A stretch of DNA of 64,000 bases from Bartonella sp. AU18XJBT (lineage in GTDB: Bacteria > Pseudomonadota > Alphaproteobacteria > Rhizobiales > Rhizobiaceae), in contig NZ_JAQITE010000001.1 of the NCBI RefSeq assembly GCF_028618595.1, forward strand, positions 124,001 through 188,000, in the 5' to 3' direction. The notes under the pieces were generated by a model that was not told the DNA's origin, ran no database searches, and saw nothing but the letters and a program-made list of their open reading frames with translations. Made by a program: the position numbers and the translations under genes. Below are positions 51,739-61,742 of this stretch, piece after piece (positions within the stretch are counted from its first letter, which is position 1; the number at the start of each line of letters is the position of its first letter).

Positions 51739-52643
51739 TGGCTTTTTACTCCCTCTAATAAAGCATTGCTAATACGCCCACTCGTGACACGTAATAAATC
51801 AATATAAGTGGGCACCTCACCATTTTTCTCACTTAAAGAATCAACATAAAGAACACCACCGTATTTGGCTCCTGTTTCTCTGGCAACCTGCTTAGCAGGA
51901 GCAGGGGAAATGGTGCTTTCAGAAAAAACTGCATGAATATTGTATTTGCGAACCATATCAATAACATGCTTGACCTGCTGTGGTGTTCCTTGTTGGTCAG
52001 CATTAATGGGCCATAAATAAAGTTCTTTTAGATCAAAATCACGTGCCAAATAGCTAAAAGCCCCCTCACTGGTCACAAGCCAACGTTTATCTTGCGGTAC
52101 GGCTTCTAATTCAGCCCTAATTGGATCAATCGTTGCACGAATTTTCTGTTTATAAATTTCAGCATTCTCTTTATAAATTTCAGCATGTTGAGGATCATAT
52201 TTTACAAAAGCATCGCGAATATTATCAACGTAAATCAAAGCAGAGGTCGGTGACATCCACGCATGAGGATTGGGTTTACCGCTAAAGGGACCCTCACCAA
52301 TTTTAATGGGTACAACACCTTTTGAAACAACAACACTTGGAACATCCTTGATGTTTTGAAAAAACTTTTCAAACCAAAGCTCTAACTCTAATCCATTCCA
52401 CAATACAAGGTTAGCTCCCTGAGCACGCATAAGATCGCGTGGGGTGGGTTGATATTCATGAATTTCCGCACCTGGTTTTGTAATGGATTCAACATCAGCA
52501 GCATCACCTGCTACATTGCGTGCCATATCAGCAATGATAGTGAATGTCGTAACAGCTTTAAATTTACCAGCACACAAAGCAAAATTGGGTGTAAAAAAAA
52601 TAACACTTCCAAAAACTATGGTGAAAAACGTTCTTACGTTCAT
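51735..52643 (-). CDS. sitA: Mn/Fe-binding periplasmic protein SitA
   Basis: 303 residues from the ATG at 52643 (purine-rich GAGAGAAG before it); a frame from 52700 would run through the operator-like palindrome. Signal peptide [26 protein letters not shown] (about 1-26). Cluster A-I solute-binding protein: [14 protein letters not shown], metal His ligands in [11 protein letters not shown] and [10 protein letters not shown], further ligands in the C-terminal lobe (VFSESTISP, and Asp near [10 protein letters not shown]). The substrate is Mn2+ and/or Fe2+ by family and operon type; Zn cannot be excluded from sequence. First gene of sitABCD. Confidence 0.93.
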   Translation of the reverse strand: MNVRTFFTIVFGSVIFFTPNFALCAGKFKAVTTFTIIADMARNVAGDAADVESITKPGAEIHEYQPTPRDLMRAQGANLVLWNGLELELWFEKFFQNIKDVPSVVVSKGVVPIKIGEGPFSGKPNPHAWMSPTSALIYVDNIRDAFVKYDPQHAEIYKENAEIYKQKIRATIDPIRAELEAVPQDKRWLVTSEGAFSYLARDFDLKELYLWPINADQQGTPQQVKHVIDMVRKYNIHAVFSESTISPAPAKQVARETGAKYGGVLYVDSLSEKNGEVPTYIDLLRVTSGRISNALLEGVKSQ

Positions 52644-52678
52644 TGCTTCTCTCTTTCCTTTATATGCCTTCTTTTTAT

Positions 52679-52693
52679 TGCAAATAATTTGCA
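52679..52693. promoter_or_regulatory. 7-1-7 palindrome upstream of sitA, candidate Mur/Fur operator
   Basis: TGCAAAT-A-ATTTGCA, a perfect 15-bp 7-1-7 inverted repeat, 35 bp before the sitA start codon and continued by ATTATCATTT. The 7-1-7 geometry is that of Fur-family boxes; in Rhizobiales sit operons are controlled by the manganese-responsive Fur homologue Mur. The regulator is inferred. Confidence 0.55.
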
Positions 52694-52867
52694 TTATCAT
52701 TTAGCAATAGCAGTTATCTTTTACATTTGCAATGAAGGATTAAGAGAAAAATAATTTTTAAAGATGTTTAAAAACAGTTTTTTCATATTGAAAAAGTTGA
52801 TGATTTAGGCAGCTTGTTTTGCTAAGGAGGTTCGCTTTCAAGAAGCTTTATAGCTCTTGAATGCCAA

Positions 52868-52896
52868 GCAAAAAAGGAGCACTCAAAAATGCTCCT
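52868..52896 (-). terminator. Intrinsic terminator after pheT
   Basis: On the minus strand: 7-bp perfect stem AGGAGCA/TGCTCCT (52896-52890 with 52881-52875), 8-nt loop, followed by TTTTTTG. It lies 36 bp after the pheT stop. Confidence 0.88.
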
Positions 52897-52931
52897 ACTT
52901 CATGTAAAATATCTCATAAAAATGAGAATAC

Positions 52932-55346
52932 TCAGTAGCGCAAATATGCACCTGTCATTTTGGTAACATTATCCACGATCTTTAAGGCAAGCTTTTCTAA
53001 ATCTTCATCTGTTAGAGTCCGTTCTATGGGCTGAATAGTTACTTCAATCGCAACAGATTTTTTATCTTCACCAAAGCTTGGATCTTCAAAAATATCAAAA
53101 ATCTGCACAGAATGAATAAGTTTTTTATCGGCTCCACTTGCTGCACGAATAATAAGAGAAGAGGAAACAGTTTTATCCGCTATAAAGGCAAAATCACGCC
53201 GTACCATTTGAAAAGGTGAGAGTTTCAAAGGAGGACGGCTTTTGGTCGTTTTTTTCTTTGATTCTGGGATTCGGTCTAGAAAAATTTCAAAGCCGCATAA
53301 AGGGCCACTGACATCTAATTTTTCTAATGTAGCAGGATGAAAAACACCAAAAAAACCAAGAATAATCTTTGATCCAAGTTTTATGACACCTGAACGACCA
53401 GGATGATACCAACTGGGTGCTCCAACTTCAATCTGCACTTTCCCAACATCTATATTGCATGCTTCTAAAATAGCTAAAGCATCTGCTTTGGCATCAAAAA
53501 CATCAACGACGGTTGCATTTCCATTCCAAAAACGCCCAGCCCCTTTAAATTGCTCTGTTCCGCGACGAATCCCACTAACAACACGGTGTTGTTTATCAGG
53601 GGTGTCGCCTTCATAAATACTGGAAACTTCAAACAAAGCAAGATCGGAAAAACCACGATCGGCATTTCTCTGTGCCGCCATAATCAAACCAGGTAAAAGG
53701 GAAGGACGCATCATTGACATATCAGCAGCAATAGGATTAACCAATTTAAGCTCTTCTTGACCTCCTCCAAAAGCAAGAGCTTGATTTTCAGAAATAAAAG
53801 ACCATGTTATCGCTTCTTTCATACCACGTTGCACTAAAGCCAAACGTGTAGCACGTGAGCGAATTTGTGCGCATGTTAAAATTTGATCTTTTCCTTCTGT
53901 GAAGTTTTCCAAAGGAATAGGTTTAATTTTATCTAGCCCATAAATCCTCATGACCTCTTCCACCAAATCAGCTTTACCCATAATATCATGGCGCCATGAT
54001 GGTTCTTTTACCGTAACGACATCTCCTTTTCCTTCAACAAAAAATCCAAGTTTTGTTAAAATAGAGATGACTTTTTCAGGCTCTATTTCCAAATTTGTTA
54101 AACGTTTAATTTCAGAAAAAGGAAAAGCTATCTGTTTTATTTCTTGTTGCTGATAGCCAATGATCCTCTTCTTAGATACTTCACCACCACAAAGACGTAA
54201 GACAAACTCTGTTGCAATCTCAAGCCCTGTTTCCATAAAAGCCGGATCAACACCTCGTTCAAATCGATAACGTGCATCACTGATAAGACCTAATGCTCTT
54301 CCTGTTTGTGCAATGCTTTTCGCATCCCAAAGTGCTGATTCAATAATAACGCGATGTGTTGTTTCATCACAACTCGTTCTTTCACCACCCATGATACCGG
54401 CAATCGAAACAACACCTTCTTCATCAGCAATGACACAATTCTTAGCGCCCAAACGATAGATTTTTCCGTTCAGTGCTTGAAGTTGTTCTCCTTCACGAGC
54501 ACAACGTACACATAAATTACCTTTAATTTTATCTGCATCAAAAACATGGAGTGGACGACCAAGGTCAAAACTTATGTAGTTGGTCATATCAACAAGCGCA
54601 TTAATCGGTCTCAAACCAATTGCATTCAAACGCTGTTGCATCCATTGTGGTGACGCACCATTTTGAACATTGCGCACTTCACGCCAAGCAAAACCTAAAC
54701 ATAATGATGAATCTTGCGAAAAATCTAATGAAACATCGAGAGGCGTTTCAAAGGAAGGTTCAAATTTTGACAAGGATAATTCTTTTAATTTTCCCATTCC
54801 GGCGGCAGCAAGATCACGGGCAATACCACGAACACCTGTACAATCAGAGCGATTGGGGGTCAAACCAATATCAATAATCGGATCATCTAAACCAGCATAA
54901 GCTGCAAATGAATCTCCAATAGGTGCATCTTCTGGAAGTTTGATAATCCCGTCATGTTCATTTGATAATTCAAGCTCCACTTGCGAACACATCATCCCAA
55001 AACTTTCAACACCGCGGATTTTTCCTACAGATAATGTCACATCGAGTCCTGAAATATAAGTGCCTGGTAGTGCCAGAACACCAACAAGACCTGCACGCGC
55101 ATTTGGTGCTCCACAGACAACTTGAACAGGTGTAGAAGTCCCTGTATCGACGGACAGAATCTGGAGTTTATCTGCATCAGGATGCTTTATTGCGGTTAAA
55201 ACTTTTGCAATTACAAAACCTTTGAGAGAAGACCGATCATCAACGTAATCAACCTCAAGACCTATAGCTGTTAGTTTCTCACAAATTTCATCCAAAGATG
55301 CACTTGTCTCTAAGTGATCTTTTAACCACGACAATGTAAATTTCAT
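52932..55346 (-). CDS. pheT: Phenylalanyl-tRNA synthetase beta subunit
   Basis: 804 residues, the usual length. Forms the alpha2-beta2 enzyme with PheS; contains the tRNA-binding/editing parts. Order: N-terminal tRNA-binding OB domain (about 40-150, [20 protein letters not shown]), B3/B4 editing domain (about 215-390, [14 protein letters not shown]), B5 domain (about 400-475), catalytic-like domain and a C-terminal anticodon-binding FDX-ACB domain ([11 protein letters not shown], about 715-804). Starts 32 bp after pheS in the same operon. Confidence 0.97.
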   Translation of the reverse strand: MKFTLSWLKDHLETSASLDEICEKLTAIGLEVDYVDDRSSLKGFVIAKVLTAIKHPDADKLQILSVDTGTSTPVQVVCGAPNARAGLVGVLALPGTYISGLDVTLSVGKIRGVESFGMMCSQVELELSNEHDGIIKLPEDAPIGDSFAAYAGLDDPIIDIGLTPNRSDCTGVRGIARDLAAAGMGKLKELSLSKFEPSFETPLDVSLDFSQDSSLCLGFAWREVRNVQNGASPQWMQQRLNAIGLRPINALVDMTNYISFDLGRPLHVFDADKIKGNLCVRCAREGEQLQALNGKIYRLGAKNCVIADEEGVVSIAGIMGGERTSCDETTHRVIIESALWDAKSIAQTGRALGLISDARYRFERGVDPAFMETGLEIATEFVLRLCGGEVSKKRIIGYQQQEIKQIAFPFSEIKRLTNLEIEPEKVISILTKLGFFVEGKGDVVTVKEPSWRHDIMGKADLVEEVMRIYGLDKIKPIPLENFTEGKDQILTCAQIRSRATRLALVQRGMKEAITWSFISENQALAFGGGQEELKLVNPIAADMSMMRPSLLPGLIMAAQRNADRGFSDLALFEVSSIYEGDTPDKQHRVVSGIRRGTEQFKGAGRFWNGNATVVDVFDAKADALAILEACNIDVGKVQIEVGAPSWYHPGRSGVIKLGSKIILGFFGVFHPATLEKLDVSGPLCGFEIFLDRIPESKKKTTKSRPPLKLSPFQMVRRDFAFIADKTVSSSLIIRAASGADKKLIHSVQIFDIFEDPSFGEDKKSVAIEVTIQPIERTLTDEDLEKLALKIVDNVTKMTGAYLRY

Positions 55347-55378
55347 TTTAAAACCTCACATGAAAGCGATGACTAAGA

Positions 55379-56461
55379 TCACACATTTCTATTAGGAAAA
55401 AAAGCAGGCATATCAAAGCAACGAAAGCCATAATGGTCTAACCAACGCAGATCAGCATCAAAAAAAGCTCGTAAATCAGGCATACCGTATTTTAACATGG
55501 CAATACGATCAATGCCCATTCCCCATGCAAAGCCTTGATATTCATCGGGATCTAAACCAACATTTTTTAACACATGAGGATGCACCATTCCGCATCCTAA
55601 AATTTCCAACCAATCCTGTCCTTCTCCGAACTTGACTTCTGAACCAGAACGATCACATTGAATATCCACTTCCATAGATGGTTCGGTAAAAGGAAAAAAA
55701 GAGGGACGAAAACGCATTTTTACAGAGGGAACTTCAAAAAACTCTTTACAAAAGGTTTCATGTAACCACATCATATGGGCAATGGTGGAGGTTTTATCAA
55801 TGACAAGACCTTCCACCTGATGGAACATGGGAGAATGTGTTGCATCCGAATCCATACGGTAAGTTTTTCCAGGAACAATGATCCGTATCGGTGCTTTTTG
55901 TTTTTCTAGTGTGCGAATTTGTACAGGTGATGTATGGGTCCGCAATAATTTTCGTTCTCCCATTTTATCGACATCAAAAAAGAAGGTATCATGCATTTCT
56001 CGTGCTGGATGCCCTTCAGGAAAATTCAATGCCGTAAAATTATAATAATCTGTTTCAATATCAGGTCCTTCTGCAAGAGAAAAATCCAACTTCGTATAAA
56101 TGGCAATAATTTCTTCAATCACTTGTGAGATAGGATGAATGCGTCCCCGTTCTATAGGTGAAGAGCGAACAGGCAAGGTAACATCAACCGTTTCACGAGA
56201 AAGACGGGCATCCATTGCCTGTTTTTTCAGAAGATCACGCTTTTGTGCCCATAATTCTAAAATACGATTTTTTAATCCATTAAGAACTGGTCCAACTTTA
56301 TGGCGCTCGCTAGCATCCATTTTTCCTAATGCTTTTAATTTTTCAGAGATGCTACCTTTTTTACCCAATGCTGCAATACGCACTTCTTCAAGTGCTTGTT
56401 CATCACCTGCTGCCTCTAAAGCTAAACAAATTTCTTGTTCCAGACGCTCAATATCATTCAT
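55379..56461 (-). CDS. pheS: Phenylalanyl-tRNA synthetase alpha subunit
   Basis: 360 residues. Catalytic subunit charging tRNA-Phe. N-terminal coiled coil (1-90), then class II motifs: motif 1 around [28 protein letters not shown], motif 2 [19 protein letters not shown], and motif 3 [23 protein letters not shown] terminator-like hairpin lies 30-55 bp upstream of the ATG, suggesting control of pheST by attenuation or separation from rplT. Confidence 0.97.
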   Translation of the reverse strand: MNDIERLEQEICLALEAAGDEQALEEVRIAALGKKGSISEKLKALGKMDASERHKVGPVLNGLKNRILELWAQKRDLLKKQAMDARLSRETVDVTLPVRSSPIERGRIHPISQVIEEIIAIYTKLDFSLAEGPDIETDYYNFTALNFPEGHPAREMHDTFFFDVDKMGERKLLRTHTSPVQIRTLEKQKAPIRIIVPGKTYRMDSDATHSPMFHQVEGLVIDKTSTIAHMMWLHETFCKEFFEVPSVKMRFRPSFFPFTEPSMEVDIQCDRSGSEVKFGEGQDWLEILGCGMVHPHVLKNVGLDPDEYQGFAWGMGIDRIAMLKYGMPDLRAFFDADLRWLDHYGFRCFDMPAFFPNRNV

Positions 56462-56480
56462 ATTTTTGCCTATTTTTTAA

Positions 56481-56516
56481 TAAAGAAAAACCCGCACTTG
56501 CAATAGCCAGCACGGG
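56481..56516 (-). terminator. Terminator/attenuator between rplT and pheS
   Basis: On the minus strand: stem CCCGTGCT/AGTGCGGG (56516-56509 with 56498-56491, two G-T pairs), 10-nt loop, then TTTTTCTTTATT. An upstream AGCCAG (minus strand of 56556-56551) could pair with CTGGCT in this hairpin (56510-56505) and act as antiterminator. The hairpin is clear; attenuation is inferred. Confidence 0.6.
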
Positions 56517-56555
56517 ACCTCGAATAAATGAATGCTTTAAGAGAACACGACTGGC

Positions 56556-56957
56556 TTATTTGACAGCGCCTTCGAAAGCATTAGGTGTCGTATCTTTTAA
56601 ATATTCCAAAGCCTTTTTTGCCGAAGCTACTAAAGCAGAAAATGCTTCCACTTCGTGGATTGCTATATCTGAAAGAACCTTACGATCAACTTCAATACCG
56701 GCTTTTGATAAGCCATCAATAAAACGTCCATAAGTTAAACCTTCTGCGCGAACAGCAGCATTAATTCTCTGAATCCACAAAGCACGGAAAGTACGTTTTC
56801 TATTTTTGCGATCACGATAAGCGTATTGCTTTGAACGATCAACTGCTGCTTTAGCCGCACGAATGGTATTTTTACGACGACCGTAAAAACCTTCAGCCTG
56901 TTTAAGAACTTTTTTGTGCTTAGCGTGTGCTGTCACACCTCTTTTCACACGTGCCAT
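56556..56957 (-). CDS. rplT: 50S ribosomal protein L20
   Basis: 133 residues. Early-assembly 23S-rRNA binding protein. Starts [39 protein letters not shown], the L20 signature, then [20 protein letters not shown]. The C-terminal extension (AFEGAVK) is typical of Rhizobiales. In other bacteria L20 represses its own operon by binding the leader. Follows rpmI by 33 bp. Confidence 0.98.
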   Translation of the reverse strand: MARVKRGVTAHAKHKKVLKQAEGFYGRRKNTIRAAKAAVDRSKQYAYRDRKNRKRTFRALWIQRINAAVRAEGLTYGRFIDGLSKAGIEVDRKVLSDIAIHEVEAFSALVASAKKALEYLKDTTPNAFEGAVK

Positions 56958-56990
56958 ATTATAATCTCCTCAAAATCAAAAGCGTAAGGT

Positions 56991-57194
56991 TTAAACACCA
57001 TTCGGCAAATAATGCTGAATGACTTTTTTAGCATCTTGTTCACACAAAACCATTGTTCCACGCGCATCACGAATAAATTTATTCGAACGCTTAATCATAC
57101 CGTGGCGCTTACCGGCAGCTGCTACTTTAATTTTGCCTGACGCAGTGATTTTAAACCGCTTTTTAGCGGATGATTTGGTCTTCATCTTGGGCAT
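56991..57194 (-). CDS. rpmI: 50S ribosomal protein L35
   Basis: 67 residues. [37 protein letters not shown] is diagnostic of L35. First gene of rpmI-rplT-pheS-pheT; infC, often directly upstream in other bacteria, is not here. Two hairpins occupy its leader. Confidence 0.98.
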   Translation of the reverse strand: MPKMKTKSSAKKRFKITASGKIKVAAAGKRHGMIKRSNKFIRDARGTMVLCEQDAKKVIQHYLPNGV

Positions 57195-57241
57195 TTTGCT
57201 ACTCCATACATTAATTTATTCAATCAAACATTCTATTCACT

Positions 57242-57300
57242 CAAGCGGACCAACGCTTGAACAAGCATTTAAACAGCCACGGCATGCCCTGCCGGGCGGT
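57242..57300 (-). promoter_or_regulatory. rpmI leader with two stable hairpins
   Basis: On the minus strand, upstream of rpmI: hairpin CGGCA/TGCCG with loop GGGCA (57294-57280, extended by outer GCC/GGC pairs), then hairpin CAAGCG/CGCTTG with a 6-nt loop (57259-57242). They stand out in AT-rich surroundings and lack T-runs, so they are not terminators. An L20-type autoregulatory leader is possible. Confidence 0.45.
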
Positions 57301-57348
57301 TCTAATAGTGTTTCCATAAGCCACTATACACAAAATAGCAAGGCCGTA

Positions 57349-58089
57349 TTACAAAAAAATCGGCGCTCCATTGCCTTGAAGCTCAACTAAAGGTGCCGGA
57401 ATAGCATTTGTTTTGATGGCTGCTTTACATAAATCGGCAATAATGCATTGCCCACATTGTACTTTACGTGCTTGGCAAATATAGCGTCCATGTAAAATCA
57501 GCCAATGATGCGCATCACGAAGATAATGGATTGGTATAATCTTTAATAATTTTTTCTCAACAATCTCTGGTGTTTTGCCAGGTGCTAAACCAAGACGGTT
57601 GCTTAAGCGAAAAATATGTGTATCTACTGCCAATGTAGGCTGACCAAAAGCAACATTCAAAATAACATTAGCCGTTTTGCGCCCCACTCCAGGAAGGGCC
57701 ATAAGTGCTTCACGCGTATCAGGTACTTGACCGCCATAACAATCAATTAAGCACTTACAAAGTGCATAAACATTGTGTGCTTTTGCTCGCCAAAGACCAA
57801 TTGAACGGATATGATGTGCTATTTCTTCTTCTCCTAATGCAACCATTTTTTCCGGTTGATCAGCAAGGCGAAATAATTCTTTTGTCGCTTTATTAACGCT
57901 TACATCTGTCGCTTGAGCCGAAAGCACAACGGCAACCAAAAGTGTAAAAATATTTGTATAGATAAGATCACTCTTAGGCGCTGGGCGCTGCACAGAAAAA
58001 CGGCGAAATATTTCTGCAATTTCATTTTCATTATATAATATACCAGATAAATTTCGCACTTTTGACAATTTTATGGTACTTTGAGGCAT
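57349..58089 (-). CDS. nth: Endonuclease III
   Basis: 246 residues. Base-excision repair glycosylase/AP lyase for oxidised pyrimidines. HhH motif LPGVGRKTANVIL with the catalytic Lys, catalytic Asp in VDTHIFRLSNRLG, and a complete [4Fe-4S] motif C-x6-C-x2-C-x5-C (CQARKVQCGQCIIADLC). The N-terminal 30 residues before EIAEIFRRF are longer than in E. coli. It ends 154 bp before rpmI on the same strand. Confidence 0.96.
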   Translation of the reverse strand: MPQSTIKLSKVRNLSGILYNENEIAEIFRRFSVQRPAPKSDLIYTNIFTLLVAVVLSAQATDVSVNKATKELFRLADQPEKMVALGEEEIAHHIRSIGLWRAKAHNVYALCKCLIDCYGGQVPDTREALMALPGVGRKTANVILNVAFGQPTLAVDTHIFRLSNRLGLAPGKTPEIVEKKLLKIIPIHYLRDAHHWLILHGRYICQARKVQCGQCIIADLCKAAIKTNAIPAPLVELQGNGAPIFL

Positions 58090-58111
58090 TGAACTCTCTT
58101 AAATCTTCTCT

Positions 58112-58141
58112 CTTGAAGTTATCATTTACGCTCGCCATATG
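58112..58141 (+). promoter_or_regulatory. RpoH-like promoter of hsp20
   Basis: CTTGAAG (58112-58118), 15-bp spacer, GCCATATG (58134-58141), close to the enterobacterial sigma-32 pattern CTTGAAA-N-CCCCATNT. It lies about 70 bp before the hsp20 start. The fit to the alphaproteobacterial -10 is weaker. Confidence 0.4.
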
Positions 58142-58208
58142 AGAGGAATGCAGCGAACACTTTTATAGAGTTTGGTCAAGTAAGCCGTTTTAAAGAGGAT
58201 ACTCATGA

Positions 58209-58640
58209 ATGACACATGTGACACCTTTCTCCAATCCCTTTCTTTTAGGGTTTGAAACCGTAGAAAAAATATTGCAACGTATCGGTAAAGCTGATGAGGC
58301 TTACCCAGCCTATAACATTGAACGTTTACATAAAAATGATGACGCAAATCATATCCGGATAACTTTGGCTGTTGCAGGATTTAAGGTTAACCATCTTAAT
58401 ATTTTGCTCGATGATAATCAATTGGTTATTCATGGTAAACAAACAGACAACCAAAATCATCAATATTTATATCGTGGTATAGCTGCGCGACAATTCCAGC
58501 GAACCTTTGTTCTCGCGGAAGGGATGCATGTTACAAATGCAGAGTTGAAAAATGGTCTTTTATCAATTAATCTGTATCAACCAAAATTAAAAAAAGAAAT
58601 AAAACAGATTCCAATTAAAGTCAGTAGTGGTGTGTCATAA
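58209..58640 (+). CDS. Small heat-shock protein, Hsp20/IbpA family
   Basis: 143 residues from the ATG at 58209 (AGAGGA 10 bp upstream). ATP-independent holdase. Alpha-crystallin domain from about 36 (YPAYNIERLHKND) to about 130, with the family's VAGFKVNHLNI, YLYRGIAARQFQRTF and the ELKNGLLSINL motif; the C-terminal IPIKV provides the I-x-I oligomerisation motif. The DUF1150 gene follows 26 bp downstream, a conserved pair in Rhizobiales. Confidence 0.93.
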   Translation: MTHVTPFSNPFLLGFETVEKILQRIGKADEAYPAYNIERLHKNDDANHIRITLAVAGFKVNHLNILLDDNQLVIHGKQTDNQNHQYLYRGIAARQFQRTFVLAEGMHVTNAELKNGLLSINLYQPKLKKEIKQIPIKVSSGVS

Positions 58641-58666
58641 AAGTTAAGGCGTAAAGGAACAGTGAA

Positions 58667-58918
58667 ATGGGAGAACATAAACAAAACTTGTCGTTTCAGA
58701 ACACGTCCCACTCTGATGCGGGACAGATTGCCTATTTAAAAAAAGTTTGTACAGATGATTTGGCTAAAAACTTTCCAGATCTTCCACCAATGACTCCAGG
58801 CATTACGATATGGGCTCTCTTTGGTGAAACAGGTTATCCTCTCATTTTATCCGATGAGCGTTCTATTGCCCTTGCTGGAGCCAATGAGCATGAACTACAA
58901 ATTGTAACTCTGCACTAG
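58667..58918 (+). CDS. DUF1150-family protein
   Basis: 83 residues. Small alphaproteobacterial protein of unknown function. The conserved core is PPMTPGITIWALFGETGYPLILSDERSIALAGANEHEL. It is typically encoded directly after hsp20, as here, suggesting a role with the small heat-shock protein or common heat control. No enzymatic motif. Confidence 0.87.
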   Translation: MGEHKQNLSFQNTSHSDAGQIAYLKKVCTDDLAKNFPDLPPMTPGITIWALFGETGYPLILSDERSIALAGANEHELQIVTLH

Positions 58919-59903
58919 ATTACCTTACGACAAAAAGTTGTACTCTTTGTAAATTCTATCTGTTTTTTCGTAAAGGGTGTAATGTAAGTTATAATCAGAT
59001 AAGTATTGACTTATATTCATAATTAATTTTTTACAACTGGAATGAGAGTCCCGAAAATCATAAGTTCTCTCATTTTAGATCCTCTTATATTAAAACAATT
59101 AAAGTCACTTGCTTGTATGTCATAAGCATGAAGAACCGTGTGGATAAACACACTTGAAGAAAGGAATAAAAATATCTCGTGTGAATTGTCTTAATTACCA
59201 AGGGCGTTCACAATATTGGGGATGAGAAAAATGTATGATGGTGCTCGTTTGCTTTTTCATAAGTGTGAAGATGCCCTCCATAGATTTATATTATTCACGG
59301 GGACTTTTATACCATTCATAGGCGCTATCGTGAAATGAGCTCGAGTGCATTGAAAGATGTTTCTTTAAAATAAGCCATGAAGGCTATACAAGTATATTTT
59401 GTTTGGGGTGTTCTGTTCTTCCTAAGGGAAGTAACTCCATTGAGGAGTGTAAAAAAAGCATGAGATAATGCGTCATCATTATTTAAAAGATATTGCTATG
59501 AATACTTGTGAAAGGTGTAAAGCTGAATTGTAAGGAGTTAATAGATTTTTACCATGATTCCTTATATTCTTTCCAAATGAGGCTGTCTTCTTGTTTCAGA
59601 AATTACGCAAACAGATAGATGCAATATACTTACCAAATCTGGCATACAAAAATATGGAACAGTTCGTGCCACACTGAAGTGTTTTGATATTTGTCTCAAA
59701 TGTGGAATTGCACAGGGATTAGATGTTGATTAACAGGTAATAAAAACAAAGGCCTTATGAAAAAGTTTATGCAGAGTTTTTAATTTTGTGCTTCAAATGC
59801 CTCAGTACAAGGTATTTTTCTCTTTTGAATATTAAAGCTCTTGTTTTTATAATGAAGTTACAGCACAACAAGCAAAATGGAATTATTTGAGGGGAAAAAA
59901 ATA
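58919..59903. other. Intergenic spacer of about 1 kb with repeat copy
   Basis: No supported gene. Contains the longest family C repeat copy (59095-59375). The ilvD promoter must lie at the right end; not identified. Confidence 0.6.
59095..59375 (+). repeat. Diverged intergenic repeat, family C, copy 4 (longest)
   Basis: The left half matches 22172-22330 and 31398-31560 (TGTGGATAAA, GAAAGGAATAAAAATATCTC, AATATTGGGGATGA, GATGGTGCTCG); the right half matches 47600-47740. This copy joins the two halves and shows that they are one unit of roughly 280 bp. Confidence 0.6.
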
Positions 59904-61742
59904 ATGCCTTCTTACCGTTCAAGAATATCGACCCACGGGCGTAATATGGCAGGAGCCCGCGGACTTTGGCGTGCAACAGGGATGAAAGATACTGATTTTG
60001 GTAAACCCATTATTGCGATTGCGAATTCTTTTACACAATTTGTACCAGGGCATGTCCATTTAAAAGATCTTGGGCAATTAGTCGCACAACAGATAGCAGT
60101 TGTCGGTGGTGTTGCGAAAGAATTTAATACCATTGCTGTAGATGATGGAATCGCGATGGGGCACGATGGAATGCTTTATTCTTTGCCCTCACGTGAAATC
60201 ATTGCTGATTCTGTAGAGTACATGGTTAATGCACATTGTGCGGATGCACTTGTCTGTATTTCTAATTGTGACAAAATTACGCCTGGTATGTTAATGGCTG
60301 CTTTACGGTTGAATATTCCGACAATCTTTGTTTCAGGCGGTCCTATGGAAGCAGGTAAGATTAAATGGAAGGATCAAGATCTAAGGGTTGATTTGGTCGA
60401 TGCCATGGTTGCAGCAGCTTCAGAACAAAATTCAGAAGAAGAGGTTGCTGAAATGGAGCGTGCTGCTTGTCCTACATGTGGTTCTTGTTCAGGAATGTTT
60501 ACGGCTAATTCCATGAATTGCTTAACGGAAGCATTGGGGCTTTCGCTTCCCGGAAATGGATCAATGTTAGCAACACATGCAGATCGACGGATGCTTTTTG
60601 AAGAAGCTGGAAGACAGATTGTTGCATTGGTTAAGCGTTATTATGAAAAAGATGATGAAGCAGTTTTGCCGCGCTCTATTGCTTCACGCAAGGCTTTTGA
60701 AAATGCAATGACCGTTGATATTGCCATGGGGGGATCAACCAATACAGTATTGCACCTTTTAGCTGCGGCGCAAGAAGGTGAGGTGGATTTTACCATGACG
60801 GATATTGATCATCTTTCACGCCGTGTTCCTGTTTTATGTAAGGTTGCTCCTGCTGTTTCGAATGTACATATGGAAGATGTTCATCGGGCTGGTGGTATTA
60901 TGGGGCTTTTAGGGGAACTGGATGCGGCAGGACTTATTGATACGTCAACTTATACGGTTCACGCAAAAACGTTGCAAGAAGCTCTTTACCGTTGGGATGT
61001 GAAACAAACTAATGAACCAACAGTTCGTGCATTTTATCGTGCCGCTCCAGGTGGTATTCCAACACAGATAGCTTTTAGCCAATCTTGTCGCTATGAGACT
61101 CTTGATCTTGATCGTGAAAAAGGTGTGATTCGTGATAGGGAACATGCATATTCACAAGATGGAGGATTGGCAGTTCTTTATGGAAATCTTGCAAAAGATG
61201 GCTGCATTGTAAAAACAGCAGGCGTTGATCAATCAATTTTAACTTTTAAAGGTCCGGCAAGAATTTTTGAAAGCCAAGATTCAGCTGTTTCAGCTATATT
61301 AACTGATAAGATTAAAACAGGTGAAATTGTTTTAATCCGTTATGAAGGTCCACGTGGTGGACCTGGAATGCAAGAAATGCTTTATCCAACAAGTTATCTC
61401 AAATCTAAAGGATTAGGAAAGATTTGTGCACTTGTTACAGATGGACGTTTTTCAGGGGGAAGTTCAGGGCTTTCGATAGGACATATTTCACCAGAAGCTG
61501 CTGAAGGAGGAGAAATTGCGTTGGTGGAAGAGGGGGATATCATAGAAATTGATATTCCAAATCGTAGAATTCATATGTTGGTAGATGATGTTGAGATGAA
61601 GCAGCGCCGTGCTAAGATGGAAGCAAAAGGAAAAGATGCTTGGCAACCGAGTGAGAAGCGTCAGCGTAAAGTTTCAAAGGCTCTCAAAGCCTATGCAGCG
61701 ATGACTACATCTGCTGCAAAAGGTGCAGTACGTAATATTTGA
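59904..61742 (+). CDS. ilvD: Dihydroxy-acid dehydratase
   Basis: 612 residues from the ATG at 59904 (SD GAGGGG 9 bp upstream; a frame from 59877 lacks one). Dehydrates 2,3-dihydroxy-isovalerate and its homologue in valine/isoleucine synthesis. Starts [26 protein letters not shown]; iron-sulphur cysteines in [10 protein letters not shown] and [43 protein letters not shown] near the C-terminus. Complete; single gene between repeat-containing spacers. Confidence 0.97.
   Translation: MPSYRSRISTHGRNMAGARGLWRATGMKDTDFGKPIIAIANSFTQFVPGHVHLKDLGQLVAQQIAVVGGVAKEFNTIAVDDGIAMGHDGMLYSLPSREIIADSVEYMVNAHCADALVCISNCDKITPGMLMAALRLNIPTIFVSGGPMEAGKIKWKDQDLRVDLVDAMVAAASEQNSEEEVAEMERAACPTCGSCSGMFTANSMNCLTEALGLSLPGNGSMLATHADRRMLFEEAGRQIVALVKRYYEKDDEAVLPRSIASRKAFENAMTVDIAMGGSTNTVLHLLAAAQEGEVDFTMTDIDHLSRRVPVLCKVAPAVSNVHMEDVHRAGGIMGLLGELDAAGLIDTSTYTVHAKTLQEALYRWDVKQTNEPTVRAFYRAAPGGIPTQIAFSQSCRYETLDLDREKGVIRDREHAYSQDGGLAVLYGNLAKDGCIVKTAGVDQSILTFKGPARIFESQDSAVSAILTDKIKTGEIVLIRYEGPRGGPGMQEMLYPTSYLKSKGLGKICALVTDGRFSGGSSGLSIGHISPEAAEGGEIALVEEGDIIEIDIPNRRIHMLVDDVEMKQRRAKMEAKGKDAWQPSEKRQRKVSKALKAYAAMTTSAAKGAVRNI

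Noticed and set aside
52818-52860. Second possible anti-SD hairpin (minus strand ACCTCCTTAG between AGCTT/AAGCT arms)
   Set aside because: It contains an exact anti-SD 8-mer but the stem is imperfect, no terminator follows on that strand and no promoter is visible; kept only as a note.
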